Assembly: GCA_964574395.1 (NCBI GenBank)
Contig: CAZNNL010000007.1
Span: 1-48,642 of the forward strand
Source: JAXGQD01 sp964574395
Lineage (GTDB): Bacteria > Bacillota > Clostridia > Saccharofermentanales > Fastidiosipilaceae
DNA length: 48,642 bases
Direction: 5' to 3'
Below the pieces are notes generated by a model. The model did no database searches. It saw nothing but the letters and a program-made list of their open reading frames with translations, and had not been told where the DNA came from. This document shows, in pieces, positions 40,974 through 48,642 of this stretch (position 1 is the first letter of the stretch; the number at the start of each line of letters is the position of its first letter). The position numbers were made by a program, and so were the translations under genes.

Positions 40974-42713
40974 ATGGCAGTAAATTTAAATAGCCCTTTG
41001 GTTGACGTTCGGAAAATTGCGGACCTGCGCGAGATGCTTCTCGGGTCTGTGGAAACCTATGGTGACAAAGCAGCTTTTCTCACTAAGCCAAGTAAAGGCG
41101 GGGACTATGTGCCTGTTAGTTACCAACAGTATGGGGCGGATGTTGAAGCCGTTGGGACAGCCTTACTTCAGCGTGGCTTTAGGCAAGATGCGCGTGTGGC
41201 CATTGTCGCAGAGACGCGCTATGAGTGGTATGTAAGCTACCTTTCGGTAGTCACTGGTGAGGCGATAATTGTCCCTTTAGATAAAGAACTGCCGGCCCAT
41301 GAATTACAAAATATGTTAGAAATCGCTGAAGTATCCTGCGTTTTTTATGCGAAAACCTATGCAGAAACCATACTGAATGCCGCACGTGAACTGCCCAAAA
41401 TGAAGCTACTTGTGCCTTTTGATGAAAAACCTGAAGTAGATGATTTACTTGAAGGGCAGAGCATCGTTAGTTTTGATGCGTTGAAGCAAGAAGGGCTAAG
41501 CCTAGTTGATGCGGGCGATACCGAATTGCGTGATCATCCTATCGATCCGGAGGAGATGCGCATTCTACTCTTTACTTCTGGGACTACATCTGTTGCCAAA
41601 CCCGTTATGCACTGCCATCGCAGTATTTGTGCCAATCTCATGGCCATGTGCCAGATGATAGACATCAAGTCGGATGACGTGTTTCTTTCTGTATTGCCAC
41701 TACACCACACTTATGAGTGTACCTGTGGTTTTCTATGCCCAATCTATCGGGGCGCAACAATCGCCCAATGTGAAGGTTTGAGACACATTATCAAGAACCT
41801 CAAGGAATCTCAGTGTTCGGTCATTTTGGCAGTTCCGCTCATGCTAGAAGCCTTTAATCGTGGCATTTGGAAGAATATTAAAGCGGACCCCAAACAAGAA
41901 AAACTTGTTAATCGCATGATTATGGTTTGCAAAACCTTAGGTAAACTAGGTATCCATCTTAATCGTAAAATCTTTGATAAAATCCACCAGAATTTTGGCG
42001 GTAAGTTACGTCTCTTAATCGCGGGTGGTGCTGCTATTGATCCGGCGGTGCTAGAATCCTTTGATAATTTTGGCTTCGTCGCATTGCAAGGTTATGGTTT
42101 GACAGAATGTGGACCGATTTTGGCTTTGAACAGGATTGAGGCGCGTAAGAATAATTCGGCGGGCTTGCCTTTGCCAGGAGTTGACGTAAAGATTATTGAC
42201 CCAGATGAATACGGCGTTGGCGAAATTGTTGGGAAGGGTCCCAACATTATGCTTGGCTACTGGAATGAGCCTGAAGCAACTGCCAAAGCCATGGAAGGCG
42301 GATATTTCCACACTGGTGACCTCGGTTATTTAGACGAAGACGGCTTTGTCATTATCAGTGGTCGTAAGAAAAATGTTGTTGTTACTAAAAATGGCAAAAA
42401 CATCTACCCCGAAGAACTCGAATTCGCGCTCTGCCGCAGCGAGCTCATCAGCGAAGCCCTCGTCACTGGAGTAGCAGATGAGAATGGCGATTTCGACATC
42501 GTCGCTGAGATCTTCCCCAATGAAGAGGCGTTAAAGAGCATGCATGATGACACGATGCCTGAGCTTGAAAAAGTGCAAGAGCTCATTGATGGCGTTGTTA
42601 AAGAAGTAAACGCTACTTTGGTACCTTATAAAAAAATTAAACGGTTTACGTTACGGGACACTGAGTTTGCCAAAACCACCTCGAAGAAGATTATCAGAAA
42701 GTACGACAATTAG
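40974..42713 (+). CDS. Second long-chain acyl-CoA synthetase-like AMP-forming ligase
   Basis: 579-residue paralogue of the 38309 gene with the same domain order: LLFTSGTTSVAKPVMHCHRS near 199 (the residue after the loop Lys is Pro instead of the usual Gly), LPLHHTYECTCG near 241, LQGYGLTECGPIL near 368, and GGYFHTGDLGYLDEDGFVIISGRKKN near 441. The catalytic Lys is in AKTTSKKIIRKY at the extreme C-terminus. TACGGAGGTAAG precedes the ATG. The pair probably arose by duplication and now differs in substrate. Confidence 0.85.
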   Translation: MAVNLNSPLVDVRKIADLREMLLGSVETYGDKAAFLTKPSKGGDYVPVSYQQYGADVEAVGTALLQRGFRQDARVAIVAETRYEWYVSYLSVVTGEAIIVPLDKELPAHELQNMLEIAEVSCVFYAKTYAETILNAARELPKMKLLVPFDEKPEVDDLLEGQSIVSFDALKQEGLSLVDAGDTELRDHPIDPEEMRILLFTSGTTSVAKPVMHCHRSICANLMAMCQMIDIKSDDVFLSVLPLHHTYECTCGFLCPIYRGATIAQCEGLRHIIKNLKESQCSVILAVPLMLEAFNRGIWKNIKADPKQEKLVNRMIMVCKTLGKLGIHLNRKIFDKIHQNFGGKLRLLIAGGAAIDPAVLESFDNFGFVALQGYGLTECGPILALNRIEARKNNSAGLPLPGVDVKIIDPDEYGVGEIVGKGPNIMLGYWNEPEATAKAMEGGYFHTGDLGYLDEDGFVIISGRKKNVVVTKNGKNIYPEELEFALCRSELISEALVTGVADENGDFDIVAEIFPNEEALKSMHDDTMPELEKVQELIDGVVKEVNATLVPYKKIKRFTLRDTEFAKTTSKKIIRKYDN

Positions 42714-43002
42714 ACTGGTTTGCATGTTTTGGGGTGTCTGCGCGTGGTACAATGAGAGGGTAGATTCACGTGTATTGCGTTGAGACAAATTGCACAAAAT
42801 AAATAAAAATATATGTGCAAATAATCAATTAGCAATAGTGAATAAAAGAAAAATTGTGCAGGGGTACGGAGTTTAAGGGGGAGTCTTGATTTTGCCAATG
42901 ACGCTGATATACTTGCGCTGAACCTAAAGGAAAAAGTTACACGGTACGTAAGGAAGAACCTTGCGAAGATGAAACCGAATGATAATACGGAGGTATTACG
43001 AA
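42714..43002. other. Intergenic spacer before the HPr-like gene
   Basis: About 290 bases, AT-rich in the middle. One copy of the TTTTGCCA octamer is at 42890. A short minus-strand frame here has no ribosome site and an unnatural composition. I see no RNA element or clear promoter. Confidence 0.5.
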
Positions 43003-43245
43003 ATGAAATTATTTAATGTTGACGTTGAAGCTTTCCAACAACTGATTGCGAGCTGCAAAGGCACCGTAACCATGATCACCGAAGATGGTGACCGCTTAGT
43101 TACAAACTCTATGCTCTCAGCTTTAGTTGGTTTTTCAGCAATTCTTTCAGTCGCTGAAGCAAAAGAGATTGAAATCGAATGTGATGATCCTGAAGATCGC
43201 GCCAAAGTTTTAGAATTCATGATGCAGTATCGCTCTGACAAATAA
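43003..43245 (+). CDS. HPr-like protein without the phosphorylatable histidine
   Basis: 80-residue protein with the length and strand-helix order of HPr. The second half (SMLSALVGFSAILSVAEAKEIEIECDDPEDRAKVLEFM) matches the S-I-M-G-V-M-S-L-G-x-x-x-G-x-x-I region and C-terminal helix of HPr. The active-site segment G-I-H-A-R-P-A is replaced by S-C-K-G-T-V-T, and the protein contains no histidine at all. It therefore cannot carry sugar phosphotransfer; the Ser46-like S-x-L position may survive. The ATG at 43003 follows GGAGG; an upstream start at 42979 is rejected. It is a single-gene unit with its own terminator. Confidence 0.72.
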   Translation: MKLFNVDVEAFQQLIASCKGTVTMITEDGDRLVTNSMLSALVGFSAILSVAEAKEIEIECDDPEDRAKVLEFMMQYRSDK

Positions 43246-43275
43246 GTAGCATACACATTAGAATCAGAAGAATTA

Positions 43276-43310
43276 AGAGGACGAAGCAGTAGTGCTTCAG
43301 TCCTCTTTTT
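43276..43310 (+). terminator. Intrinsic terminator after the HPr-like gene
   Basis: AGAGGAC-GAAGCA pairs with TGCTTC-A-GTCCTCT around a GTAG loop, followed by TTTTT. Confidence 0.88.
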
Positions 43311-43349
43311 GGTGTTTGCTAGATAGAGACTATGAGTGTTAGAGGGTGC

Positions 43350-44663
43350 CTAGCCCCCAAAAGCTGCATCCAAAGCTTTAAAAGCTTCTTCGTAGTAGCG
43401 AATGCTCTCATAGAGTTTGTCAATGTCAACATACTCACCGTTTTGATGCGCCAATGATTCATCGCCTGGAAAACTGGGCCCGAACGCCAGAGTATTGGGA
43501 ATGCTCCGTGCGTAGGTGCCTCCGCCAATAGCGAGAGCCTCGTCTGAAGTTCCTGACAGCTTTTGATAGACACCTTCTAAACTTGCTACAAGTGGATGAT
43601 CTTTGGGTAAGTACAAAGGAGGGGACAGAGCCAACAATTCAAAGGCTCCACCCTCCGCTTTAACTGCGGCACGGATAGTTTCAACAATTGCTTCACCGTC
43701 ACTAGTCACAGGATAACGGATGTCGCAGATTAGGCTGGTGGTTTTGCCATCATAAGAAATGACACCCGCATTTAAGGTTAGCGAACCCGATACATCATCT
43801 TTTTGGTTGATGCCCATTCCTTCACCTGCGTACGACAAGCCAATCAATTTGTCATAAAAGTCTACAAATGGGTGCGAGAGATTCTGTCCAGCAAGTTTCT
43901 TTTTAGCGTGATCCATTGCTAAAGATATCGCGTTCTTGGCTAATTGTGGCATGGACGCGTGGCCCATGATCCCGGCGATTTGTTCTGGCTCTTCCATGCC
44001 GTCGTTTAACCAAAGCAAGTCACATTGACCAGGAATTACGTTATGCCTAGAGCCAGCCTTGATGCCTATCAGCTGTAGGCCGTCACTAGCGTCCTGCCCA
44101 CCATTAAAATCGATTCTGAAACTGAGCATGCCTTTTTCTGCATGAATGACGGGGAAGTCAGCATCCGCCGTGAACGCAGCAACAGGCAGTTTTGCGCGCG
44201 TACGATAGTAGCGCATACATTCTGACCCAGATTCCTCATCCAAGCCCAAAATCAACTGTACTCGCGTTTTTAAAGGATAAGCCTGGTCCTTGAGGCGTTT
44301 CATTGCCATGTAAACAGCAACCGCTGGACCCTTGTCATCACTACTTCCACGCGCGATTAAGCGTCCATCTTCAATCTTTACCTTAAAAGCATCAGTCCAT
44401 TCCCCAGCCGGGACAACATCCAAATGGCAAATTCCGGCGATGATCTCTTTATCTTCGGGACCAAATTCTAATACGCCCGCGTAGCCATCGAAGCGTTCCG
44501 TGCGAAAGCCGTCGGATTCAGCCTGACTCAAAAAATGCTCCAAAGACTCGACTGTTTTTTCTCCAAAAGGTGCACCTTCCACGGCGTCAGACTTCACACT
44601 CGCAATGCTGACTTGCTCCGACAAAAATTGCACCATAAAGTCTTTTTCTTTATTTGTTTCCAT
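43350..44663 (-). CDS. pepV: Sapep family Mn(2+)-dependent dipeptidase
   Basis: 437-residue M20-type metallopeptidase, PepV branch. AGICHLDVVPAG near 77 supplies the first His and Asp, ARGSSDDKGP near 105 the bridging Asp, LGLDEESGSECM near 139 the catalytic Glu-Glu pair, TADADFPVIHAEKG near 166 is the PepV-specific stretch, and GGGTYARSIPNTLAFG near 386 is the C-terminal metal region. The ATG at 44663 has AGAGG upstream; the 39-residue extension to 44780 reads as intergenic and covers the divergent promoter region. Confidence 0.9.
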   Translation of the reverse strand: METNKEKDFMVQFLSEQVSIASVKSDAVEGAPFGEKTVESLEHFLSQAESDGFRTERFDGYAGVLEFGPEDKEIIAGICHLDVVPAGEWTDAFKVKIEDGRLIARGSSDDKGPAVAVYMAMKRLKDQAYPLKTRVQLILGLDEESGSECMRYYRTRAKLPVAAFTADADFPVIHAEKGMLSFRIDFNGGQDASDGLQLIGIKAGSRHNVIPGQCDLLWLNDGMEEPEQIAGIMGHASMPQLAKNAISLAMDHAKKKLAGQNLSHPFVDFYDKLIGLSYAGEGMGINQKDDVSGSLTLNAGVISYDGKTTSLICDIRYPVTSDGEAIVETIRAAVKAEGGAFELLALSPPLYLPKDHPLVASLEGVYQKLSGTSDEALAIGGGTYARSIPNTLAFGPSFPGDESLAHQNGEYVDIDKLYESIRYYEEAFKALDAAFGG

Positions 44664-44795
44664 TATTAACCTCTTTCTATTGGCAAAACCACCCAACAGG
44701 TGCTTCGAATCTGATACAGTCAGTATATGAAAACCCGCTAGGATTTGCCATAATATAAAGAAGAAAAACAATAATTTCAAATTGGAGGGTAAGAA

Positions 44796-45449
44796 GTGCT
44801 GTCACAACGCGTTCCTGCAATCACATCCAACGAGCCATTTGAGCGGATTGATGATTTTGCCATTTGTCCTATCGATCAATTCCCTTGGGCCCAAAATGAT
44901 TTTAGGCCCGAAAGTGAAGCGCGTATTGCCTACACTCCAGGCAAAGCGCTCTATCTACAATTATCCAGTAATGAAGGGGCATTTCAGGCCTTACGCACGG
45001 ACTGTGACCACCACAATGGTCAAGTGCATTTGGATAGCTGCTTGGAGTTTTTTGTGGATTTCGCTCCTCAGCAAACGGAAGGCTACCTCAATTTCGAATT
45101 TAATCCCAAAGGATTTTTACATCTCAAGTTAGGGCAGAGCCGCCGTGATCGGCAAGCACAAGACCCTCACACATATGGACAATTTCACATCACAACAGAC
45201 TTAGATGTCAATCCTGAAGGCAAAGCCGAACTAGGCTGGTGGCGCATTCGTTTCGTCATCCCTGAAGACTTCGTCAAAGCCTTGTACGGACCCAAAGCAG
45301 CACTCGTGGAAGGGCATCGTTTTAATGGAAACTTCTATAAATGTGGTGACGCAACCGAGTTTGAGCACTATGCATTATGGTCACCAACAGCAGCAGAAAC
45401 GCCAGATTTTCACCGTCCTGAGTATTTTGGCGAATTCATTTTAGACTAA
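44796..45449 (+). CDS. CBM9/DOMON-like carbohydrate-binding protein, cytoplasmic
   Basis: 217 residues, predicted beta-sandwich of the carbohydrate-binding family 9-like group: a paired D-S-C-L-E-F-F-V-D-F near 79, FEFNPKGFLHLKLG near 98, GWWRIRFVIPEDF near 147 and G-N-F-Y-K-C-G-D near 176. There is no signal peptide, so it acts in the cytoplasm or its export is unusual. The GTG start follows GGAGGG. It stands 15 bases before the pyrophosphatase gene. Ligand unknown. Confidence 0.7.
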   Translation: MLSQRVPAITSNEPFERIDDFAICPIDQFPWAQNDFRPESEARIAYTPGKALYLQLSSNEGAFQALRTDCDHHNGQVHLDSCLEFFVDFAPQQTEGYLNFEFNPKGFLHLKLGQSRRDRQAQDPHTYGQFHITTDLDVNPEGKAELGWWRIRFVIPEDFVKALYGPKAALVEGHRFNGNFYKCGDATEFEHYALWSPTAAETPDFHRPEYFGEFILD

Positions 45450-45464
45450 TTAAAGGAGCAGTTC

Positions 45465-47090
45465 ATGGCAGTAACATTTATTTGTGGTCACCTTCATCCA
45501 GATACGGATTCAGTTGTCTCAGCATTGGCGGCAGAAGAACTTTTTACACGTCAAGGCGAACATGTTTTGGCGGTCAGGGGAGGCCCACTTAATCCGGAAA
45601 CAACCTGGATTCTACAACGTTTCAAATCTGAGATTCCACCGGAAATCAGAGATGTTCGCGTTCAACTTCGGGACTTAGATTATGACAAAACCGAATCGCT
45701 GAATCAGGATATGCCGCTTTGGGAAGTTTGGGAACACATCGACGCAGCAGGTAATCAATCATTGCCGGTTGTCGATAATGAAGGGCAGTTGATTGGTGTG
45801 ATGTCGGCGGGTGCTTTTGCCAGCCTGCTCTATACGAATGATATTTCTAAGCCGAGGCCGATTAACTCGCGTTTGTTGCTAAAAACCATCAATGGCCGTT
45901 GTAGCGGTGTTATGCCAGAGGTGCTGAATATTCCTTTTGCTTGGTCGGGTAGGTCAGCGCAGCCAATTCAAGATGGGTCTTTGGTTTTTGCCGAAATCCT
46001 CGTGGAAGAACAAATTGCACGTGCGGTTAAAGCACACGCGATGGGTTTTGTGATGTGCTATATCTCCGATGAAGAAGGGGATTTAATCCGTTTGAAGTGG
46101 GAGAGACGTTTTGCCGAAGAAAATATGGTGCTTATTACAACACCGCTCGACCCTTATACAGCGCTTACGAAAGCCATGCTTAGTCTACCAATCAAGGATG
46201 TGCTTTCTTCCAATCAGATTATTGCTTTCCATGAAAACGATGCGCTGGATGATGTCAAACAGGACATGCTGAGTTCGCGTCATCGTTCGTATCCCGTATT
46301 GGATAAGCACGGCCACGTTCTGGGCATGGTCGCACGCTATCACTTGCTGCAACCACAACGCAAGAAAGTTATTTTGGTTGACCACAACGAGCGTTCGCAA
46401 GCCGTGCGCGGGCTTGATCAAGCTGAAGTTATGGGGATCATCGACCACCATCGTCTGGGTGACATTCAAACATCTGGTCCCATCCTATTCAGAAATGAGA
46501 CCGTTGGCTGCACATCCACGATCATCGCCAAAATGTTTAGAGAGCACGGCTTAGAACCTACTCCACGCACAGCCGGTATGATGTGCTGTGCAATTTTATC
46601 CGATACCGTTCAGTTCAAATCACCTACTTGCACCAGACAAGATATCGATATTGCGGCGTGGCTAGCAGAAGTAGCAGGCGAGGATGTGGACTCACTTGGC
46701 GAAGAGATGTTCTCCTTATCCCACCAGTTACAATCGGATAATCCAGAAGATCTCTTGTTCGCGGACTTCAAGGAATTCTTCTTCGGTGAAGTGAAGGTGG
46801 GTGTGAGCCAAGTTTCCGTGATGAATTTTGACGAGCTCGAGCCGATTCTCGAAAAGATGACTGAAACAATGCTCGATATTATTCCAAAGCAGCGTTTTGA
46901 CCTCCTGCTCTTTATGGCCACCGATATTCGCAACGAAGGGACCTGGCTTTACTATGCGGGCAACCACCTTAAGGAGTTGGGTGAGGCCTTCGACATCAAC
47001 CTTACGGAGGAGTCGGGACATTTCTTTTTGCCAAACGTAATGAGCCGCAAAAAACAACTCATACCCGCTTTAGGCGAAGCATTTGTCTAA
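45465..47090 (+). CDS. Manganese-dependent inorganic pyrophosphatase with CBS/DRTGG insert
   Basis: 541-residue family II pyrophosphatase of the regulated type. GHLHPDTDS at 8-16 is the DHH-family metal site; CBS1 runs about 70-125 (SLPVVDNEGQLIGVMSAG), a DRTGG-like segment about 130-245, CBS2 about 247-305 (SYPVLDKHGHVLGMVA), then the DHH part resumes with VDHNE and GIIDHHRLGD near 321, and a DHHA2 domain ends the protein. The CBS pair normally binds adenine nucleotides and tunes activity. RBS AAAGGAGC. Confidence 0.9.
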   Translation: MAVTFICGHLHPDTDSVVSALAAEELFTRQGEHVLAVRGGPLNPETTWILQRFKSEIPPEIRDVRVQLRDLDYDKTESLNQDMPLWEVWEHIDAAGNQSLPVVDNEGQLIGVMSAGAFASLLYTNDISKPRPINSRLLLKTINGRCSGVMPEVLNIPFAWSGRSAQPIQDGSLVFAEILVEEQIARAVKAHAMGFVMCYISDEEGDLIRLKWERRFAEENMVLITTPLDPYTALTKAMLSLPIKDVLSSNQIIAFHENDALDDVKQDMLSSRHRSYPVLDKHGHVLGMVARYHLLQPQRKKVILVDHNERSQAVRGLDQAEVMGIIDHHRLGDIQTSGPILFRNETVGCTSTIIAKMFREHGLEPTPRTAGMMCCAILSDTVQFKSPTCTRQDIDIAAWLAEVAGEDVDSLGEEMFSLSHQLQSDNPEDLLFADFKEFFFGEVKVGVSQVSVMNFDELEPILEKMTETMLDIIPKQRFDLLLFMATDIRNEGTWLYYAGNHLKELGEAFDINLTEESGHFFLPNVMSRKKQLIPALGEAFV

Positions 47091-47198
47091 TATAATATTG
47101 GCAAAACCAAGTCGCCCCACGACCCTTGACGAAATATTTTTGGTGGTGCAAACTATCACTAGTTAGTAGTAAATAAACAATTTCGATTGGAGACAAAA

Positions 47199-48044
47199 AT
47201 GGATAGAAAAGTAAAAACAAAAGTCAAAGGGCAGAAAGCAATCGACGGCGCAGGAGTGCATTTAGTGCGTGTTTTAGGACATGGAACGGTTGATGAGTAC
47301 GATCCTTTCTTGATGCTAGATTCCTTCGATAGCCACAATCCTGACGACTACACCGCCGGATTCCCCATGCATCCACATCGCGGCATTGAGACGATCAGCT
47401 TCGTTGCGGAAGGTGCCATGACGCATCGTGACAGCCTCGGCAATGAAGATACCGTCACCTCAGGTGAAGTGCAGTGGATGACCGCTGGTTCAGGTATCAT
47501 GCACGAAGAAAAACTACCTGCAGCTGAGCGTATGCTAGGTGTACAACTCTGGCTCAACATGCGCAAAGAAGACAAAATGGCCAGCCCAGACTACCACGCC
47601 ATCAAAGCTAATGACATCGAGGAAATTGCCATCGAAGGTGGTAAGCTTCGTTTGCTGGTCGGTGAGTATGAAGGGCATGTCGGTCATAAAGCCAAACACT
47701 TGCCTTTGGATTACTATGACATCAAGCTCGACGAAGGTGGAGAAATTGTTATCAAGACCGAAGCCAATAAGTGTGTTCTGATTTTCACCCTCGAAGGTGA
47801 CGCAGTGATTGCCGGTGAACATATAGATGAAAAAACCGCTGTCCGCATGACAGACGGTGAAACCGTCACAATTGCCGCTGCTAATGGACCTGCAGAAGTC
47901 CTTTTCATGAGTTCTGACCGTCTAGGCGAACCCGTCGCATGGGGAGGGCCAATCGTCATGAACACTCGTACCGAACTCGAGCTTGCTTTTGCCGAACTAC
48001 GTAGCGGGAACTTCATCAAAGAAGGCGTGCGCTACGAAGACTAA
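47199..48044 (+). CDS. Pirin family protein
   Basis: 281-residue bicupin. The pirin signature FPMHPHRGIETISFV near 53 carries two iron-binding histidines and SGIMHEEKLP near 98 the remaining His and Glu, so the metal site looks complete. Bacterial pirins act as quercetinase-like dioxygenases or as redox regulators; the role here is unknown. The ATG at 47199 follows GGAGA; an in-frame TTG at 47187 is rejected. A TTGACG lies 73 bases upstream with no good -10. It ends in a terminator. Confidence 0.9.
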   Translation: MDRKVKTKVKGQKAIDGAGVHLVRVLGHGTVDEYDPFLMLDSFDSHNPDDYTAGFPMHPHRGIETISFVAEGAMTHRDSLGNEDTVTSGEVQWMTAGSGIMHEEKLPAAERMLGVQLWLNMRKEDKMASPDYHAIKANDIEEIAIEGGKLRLLVGEYEGHVGHKAKHLPLDYYDIKLDEGGEIVIKTEANKCVLIFTLEGDAVIAGEHIDEKTAVRMTDGETVTIAAANGPAEVLFMSSDRLGEPVAWGGPIVMNTRTELELAFAELRSGNFIKEGVRYED

Positions 48045-48073
48045 GTAGGGCATTCGCTCTAATATTTCTAATC

Positions 48074-48120
48074 AGCAGGTAGAGGCCGAGTGTGTGCATC
48101 TACCTGCTTTTAGTTATTTT
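48074..48120 (+). terminator. Intrinsic terminator after the pirin gene
   Basis: GCAGGTAGA (48075-48083) pairs with TCTACCTGC (48099-48107), followed by TTTTAGTTATTTT. Confidence 0.8.
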
Positions 48121-48223
48121 GGATTACTCTGTTTTTGGAATTTCATTTTCTGAAATTTTTGCAAAACATGGGACCATTATCTAACACTTAGGAATATCGA
48201 ATAAATTCACCAAATAAAAGCAT

Positions 48224-48252
48224 TTGCGACAAATTACTTTTCATGATAGAAT
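48224..48252 (+). promoter_or_regulatory. Promoter of tRNA-Pro
   Basis: TTGCGA at 48224-48229, 17-bp spacer, TAGAAT at 48247-48252 with an upstream TGA extension. The predicted start is about six bases before the tRNA. Confidence 0.65.
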
Positions 48253-48264
48253 CTCTCAGGTAAA

Positions 48265-48341
48265 CGAGGTGTAGCGCAGTTGGCTAGCGCGCCTGCTTTG
48301 GGAGCAGGATGTCGGGGGTTCGAGTCCCTTCACCTCGACCA
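48265..48341 (+). tRNA. tRNA-Pro (anticodon TGG)
   Basis: CGAGGTG/CACCTCG acceptor, anticodon stem CCTGC/GCAGG with loop TTTGGGA giving TGG, T loop TTCGAGT. The CCA end is encoded (48339-48341), unlike the tRNA-Ser in this window. Confidence 0.95.
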
Positions 48342-48350
48342 TAAAATGTT

Positions 48351-48382
48351 GAAAGCCCCTGTTGTAGGGGCTTTTGTTTTTT
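48351..48382 (+). terminator. Terminator of tRNA-Pro
   Basis: AAAGCCCCT pairs with AGGGGCTTT around a GTTGT loop, followed by TGTTTTTT. Confidence 0.9.
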
Positions 48383-48428
48383 CGAAGTACTAAAAAGGTA
48401 CTAATCTTCGGCTAAGGTTTTTCGCTGT

Positions 48429-48642
48429 GCCAAATCTGCGACTAATTTGGCACAAAATCAGGTTTTACCGCCCCCAAATGCCAAATCTGCGACTAATTTG
48501 GCAGGCGCCAAGGTTCACCGCCCCCAAATGCCAAATCTGCGACTAATTTGGCAGGCGCCAAGGTTCACCGCCCCCAAATGCCAAATTTGCGACTAATTTG
48601 GCACGGCGCCAAGGTTCACCGCCCCCAAATGCCAAATTTGCG
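48429..48642. repeat. 50-51 bp tandem repeat array, at least 4.3 units
   Basis: Units start at 48429, 48480, 48530, 48580 and 48631; the last runs off the window. Each has an imperfect palindrome (GCCAAAT, nine bases with GCGACT, ATTTGGC) followed by a constant part containing GGCGCC and CACCGCCCCCAAAT. The first unit diverges most in its second half. The 'spacers' are nearly identical, so this is a satellite and not a CRISPR array. Confidence 0.92.

Noticed and set aside
42710..42898. 62-residue minus-strand frame between the acyl-CoA synthetase and HPr-like genes
   Set aside because: No ribosome site and low-complexity composition from AT-rich intergenic DNA.
47126..47154. Pirin promoter TTGACG-N17-CAAACT
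   Set aside because: The -10 is poor. The same hexamer occurs 17 bp after the feo TTGACA, which I noted, but two cases are not enough to claim an alternative -10.
48429..48642. CRISPR array
   Set aside because: The sequence between the palindromes is nearly identical from unit to unit and no cas gene is near, so these are tandem repeats without true spacers.

Overview
The window reads as chromosomal DNA of a low-to-mid GC, anaerobic Gram-positive bacterium, most likely in the Clostridia. The evidence is an rnfCDGEAB ion pump, a cobamide salvage operon under a cobalamin riboswitch, a MurT/GatD peptidoglycan amidation pair, FeoA/FeoB with a Cys-rich partner, a lone ECF S component, Sapep dipeptidase and strong AGGAGG-type ribosome binding sites. 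I cannot name a genus from sequence alone. There is no rRNA, no transposase and no CRISPR array. The only horizontal-looking stretch is the first ~1.5 kb: a 3' tRNA fragment plus a solitary HipA-like kinase.

Layout. 1-1426: tRNA 3' fragment and HipA-like protein. 1701-3372: two-gene ABC-2 exporter. 3432-13450: promoter, cobalamin riboswitch, attenuator and a 12-gene operon (btuF, btuC, btuD, cobT, cobU, cobS, a short cobU paralogue, cobC, cbiB, cobD, a shortened cobQ, cobA). 13456-14502: a convergent UroD/MtaA-type corrinoid methyltransferase-like gene. 14716-18129: ferritin-like protein, then an XpaC / binding protein / TelA operon. 18210-22155: phosphohexomutase, two small genes, tRNA-Ser and divergent pssA/psd. 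22314-24915: feoA, feoB and a 58-residue Cys-rich membrane protein. 25027-26638: DUF937 protein and a DUF3298-type lipoprotein. 26792-31940: rnfCDGEAB on the minus strand. 32248-35299: murT, gatD and a duplicated zinc-ribbon membrane protein. 35373-38281: coaX and an ECF S component divergent from coaBC. 38309-42713: two acyl-CoA synthetases flanking a metallo-beta-lactamase-fold hydrolase. 43003-48044: HPr-like protein, PepV, CBM9-like protein, CBS-containing pyrophosphatase and pirin. 48265-48338: tRNA-Pro, a terminator, then a 50-bp satellite array running off the window edge.

Functional picture: an anaerobe that imports and finishes corrinoids, conserves energy through Rnf, takes up ferrous iron, and makes CoA and phosphatidylethanolamine.

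Three observations stand out. (1) The octamer TGGCAAAA/TTTTGCCA occurs about 70 times, against about 2 expected, in both orientations, all codon frames and intergenic DNA. It is absent from the HipA segment. (2) CobQ lacks its whole glutaminase domain while keeping both ends of the protein. (3) GatD has lost its nucleophile Cys, its catalytic His and the conserved Arg. Items 2 and 3 together suggest a lineage whose amidating enzymes have moved away from glutamine as nitrogen donor.
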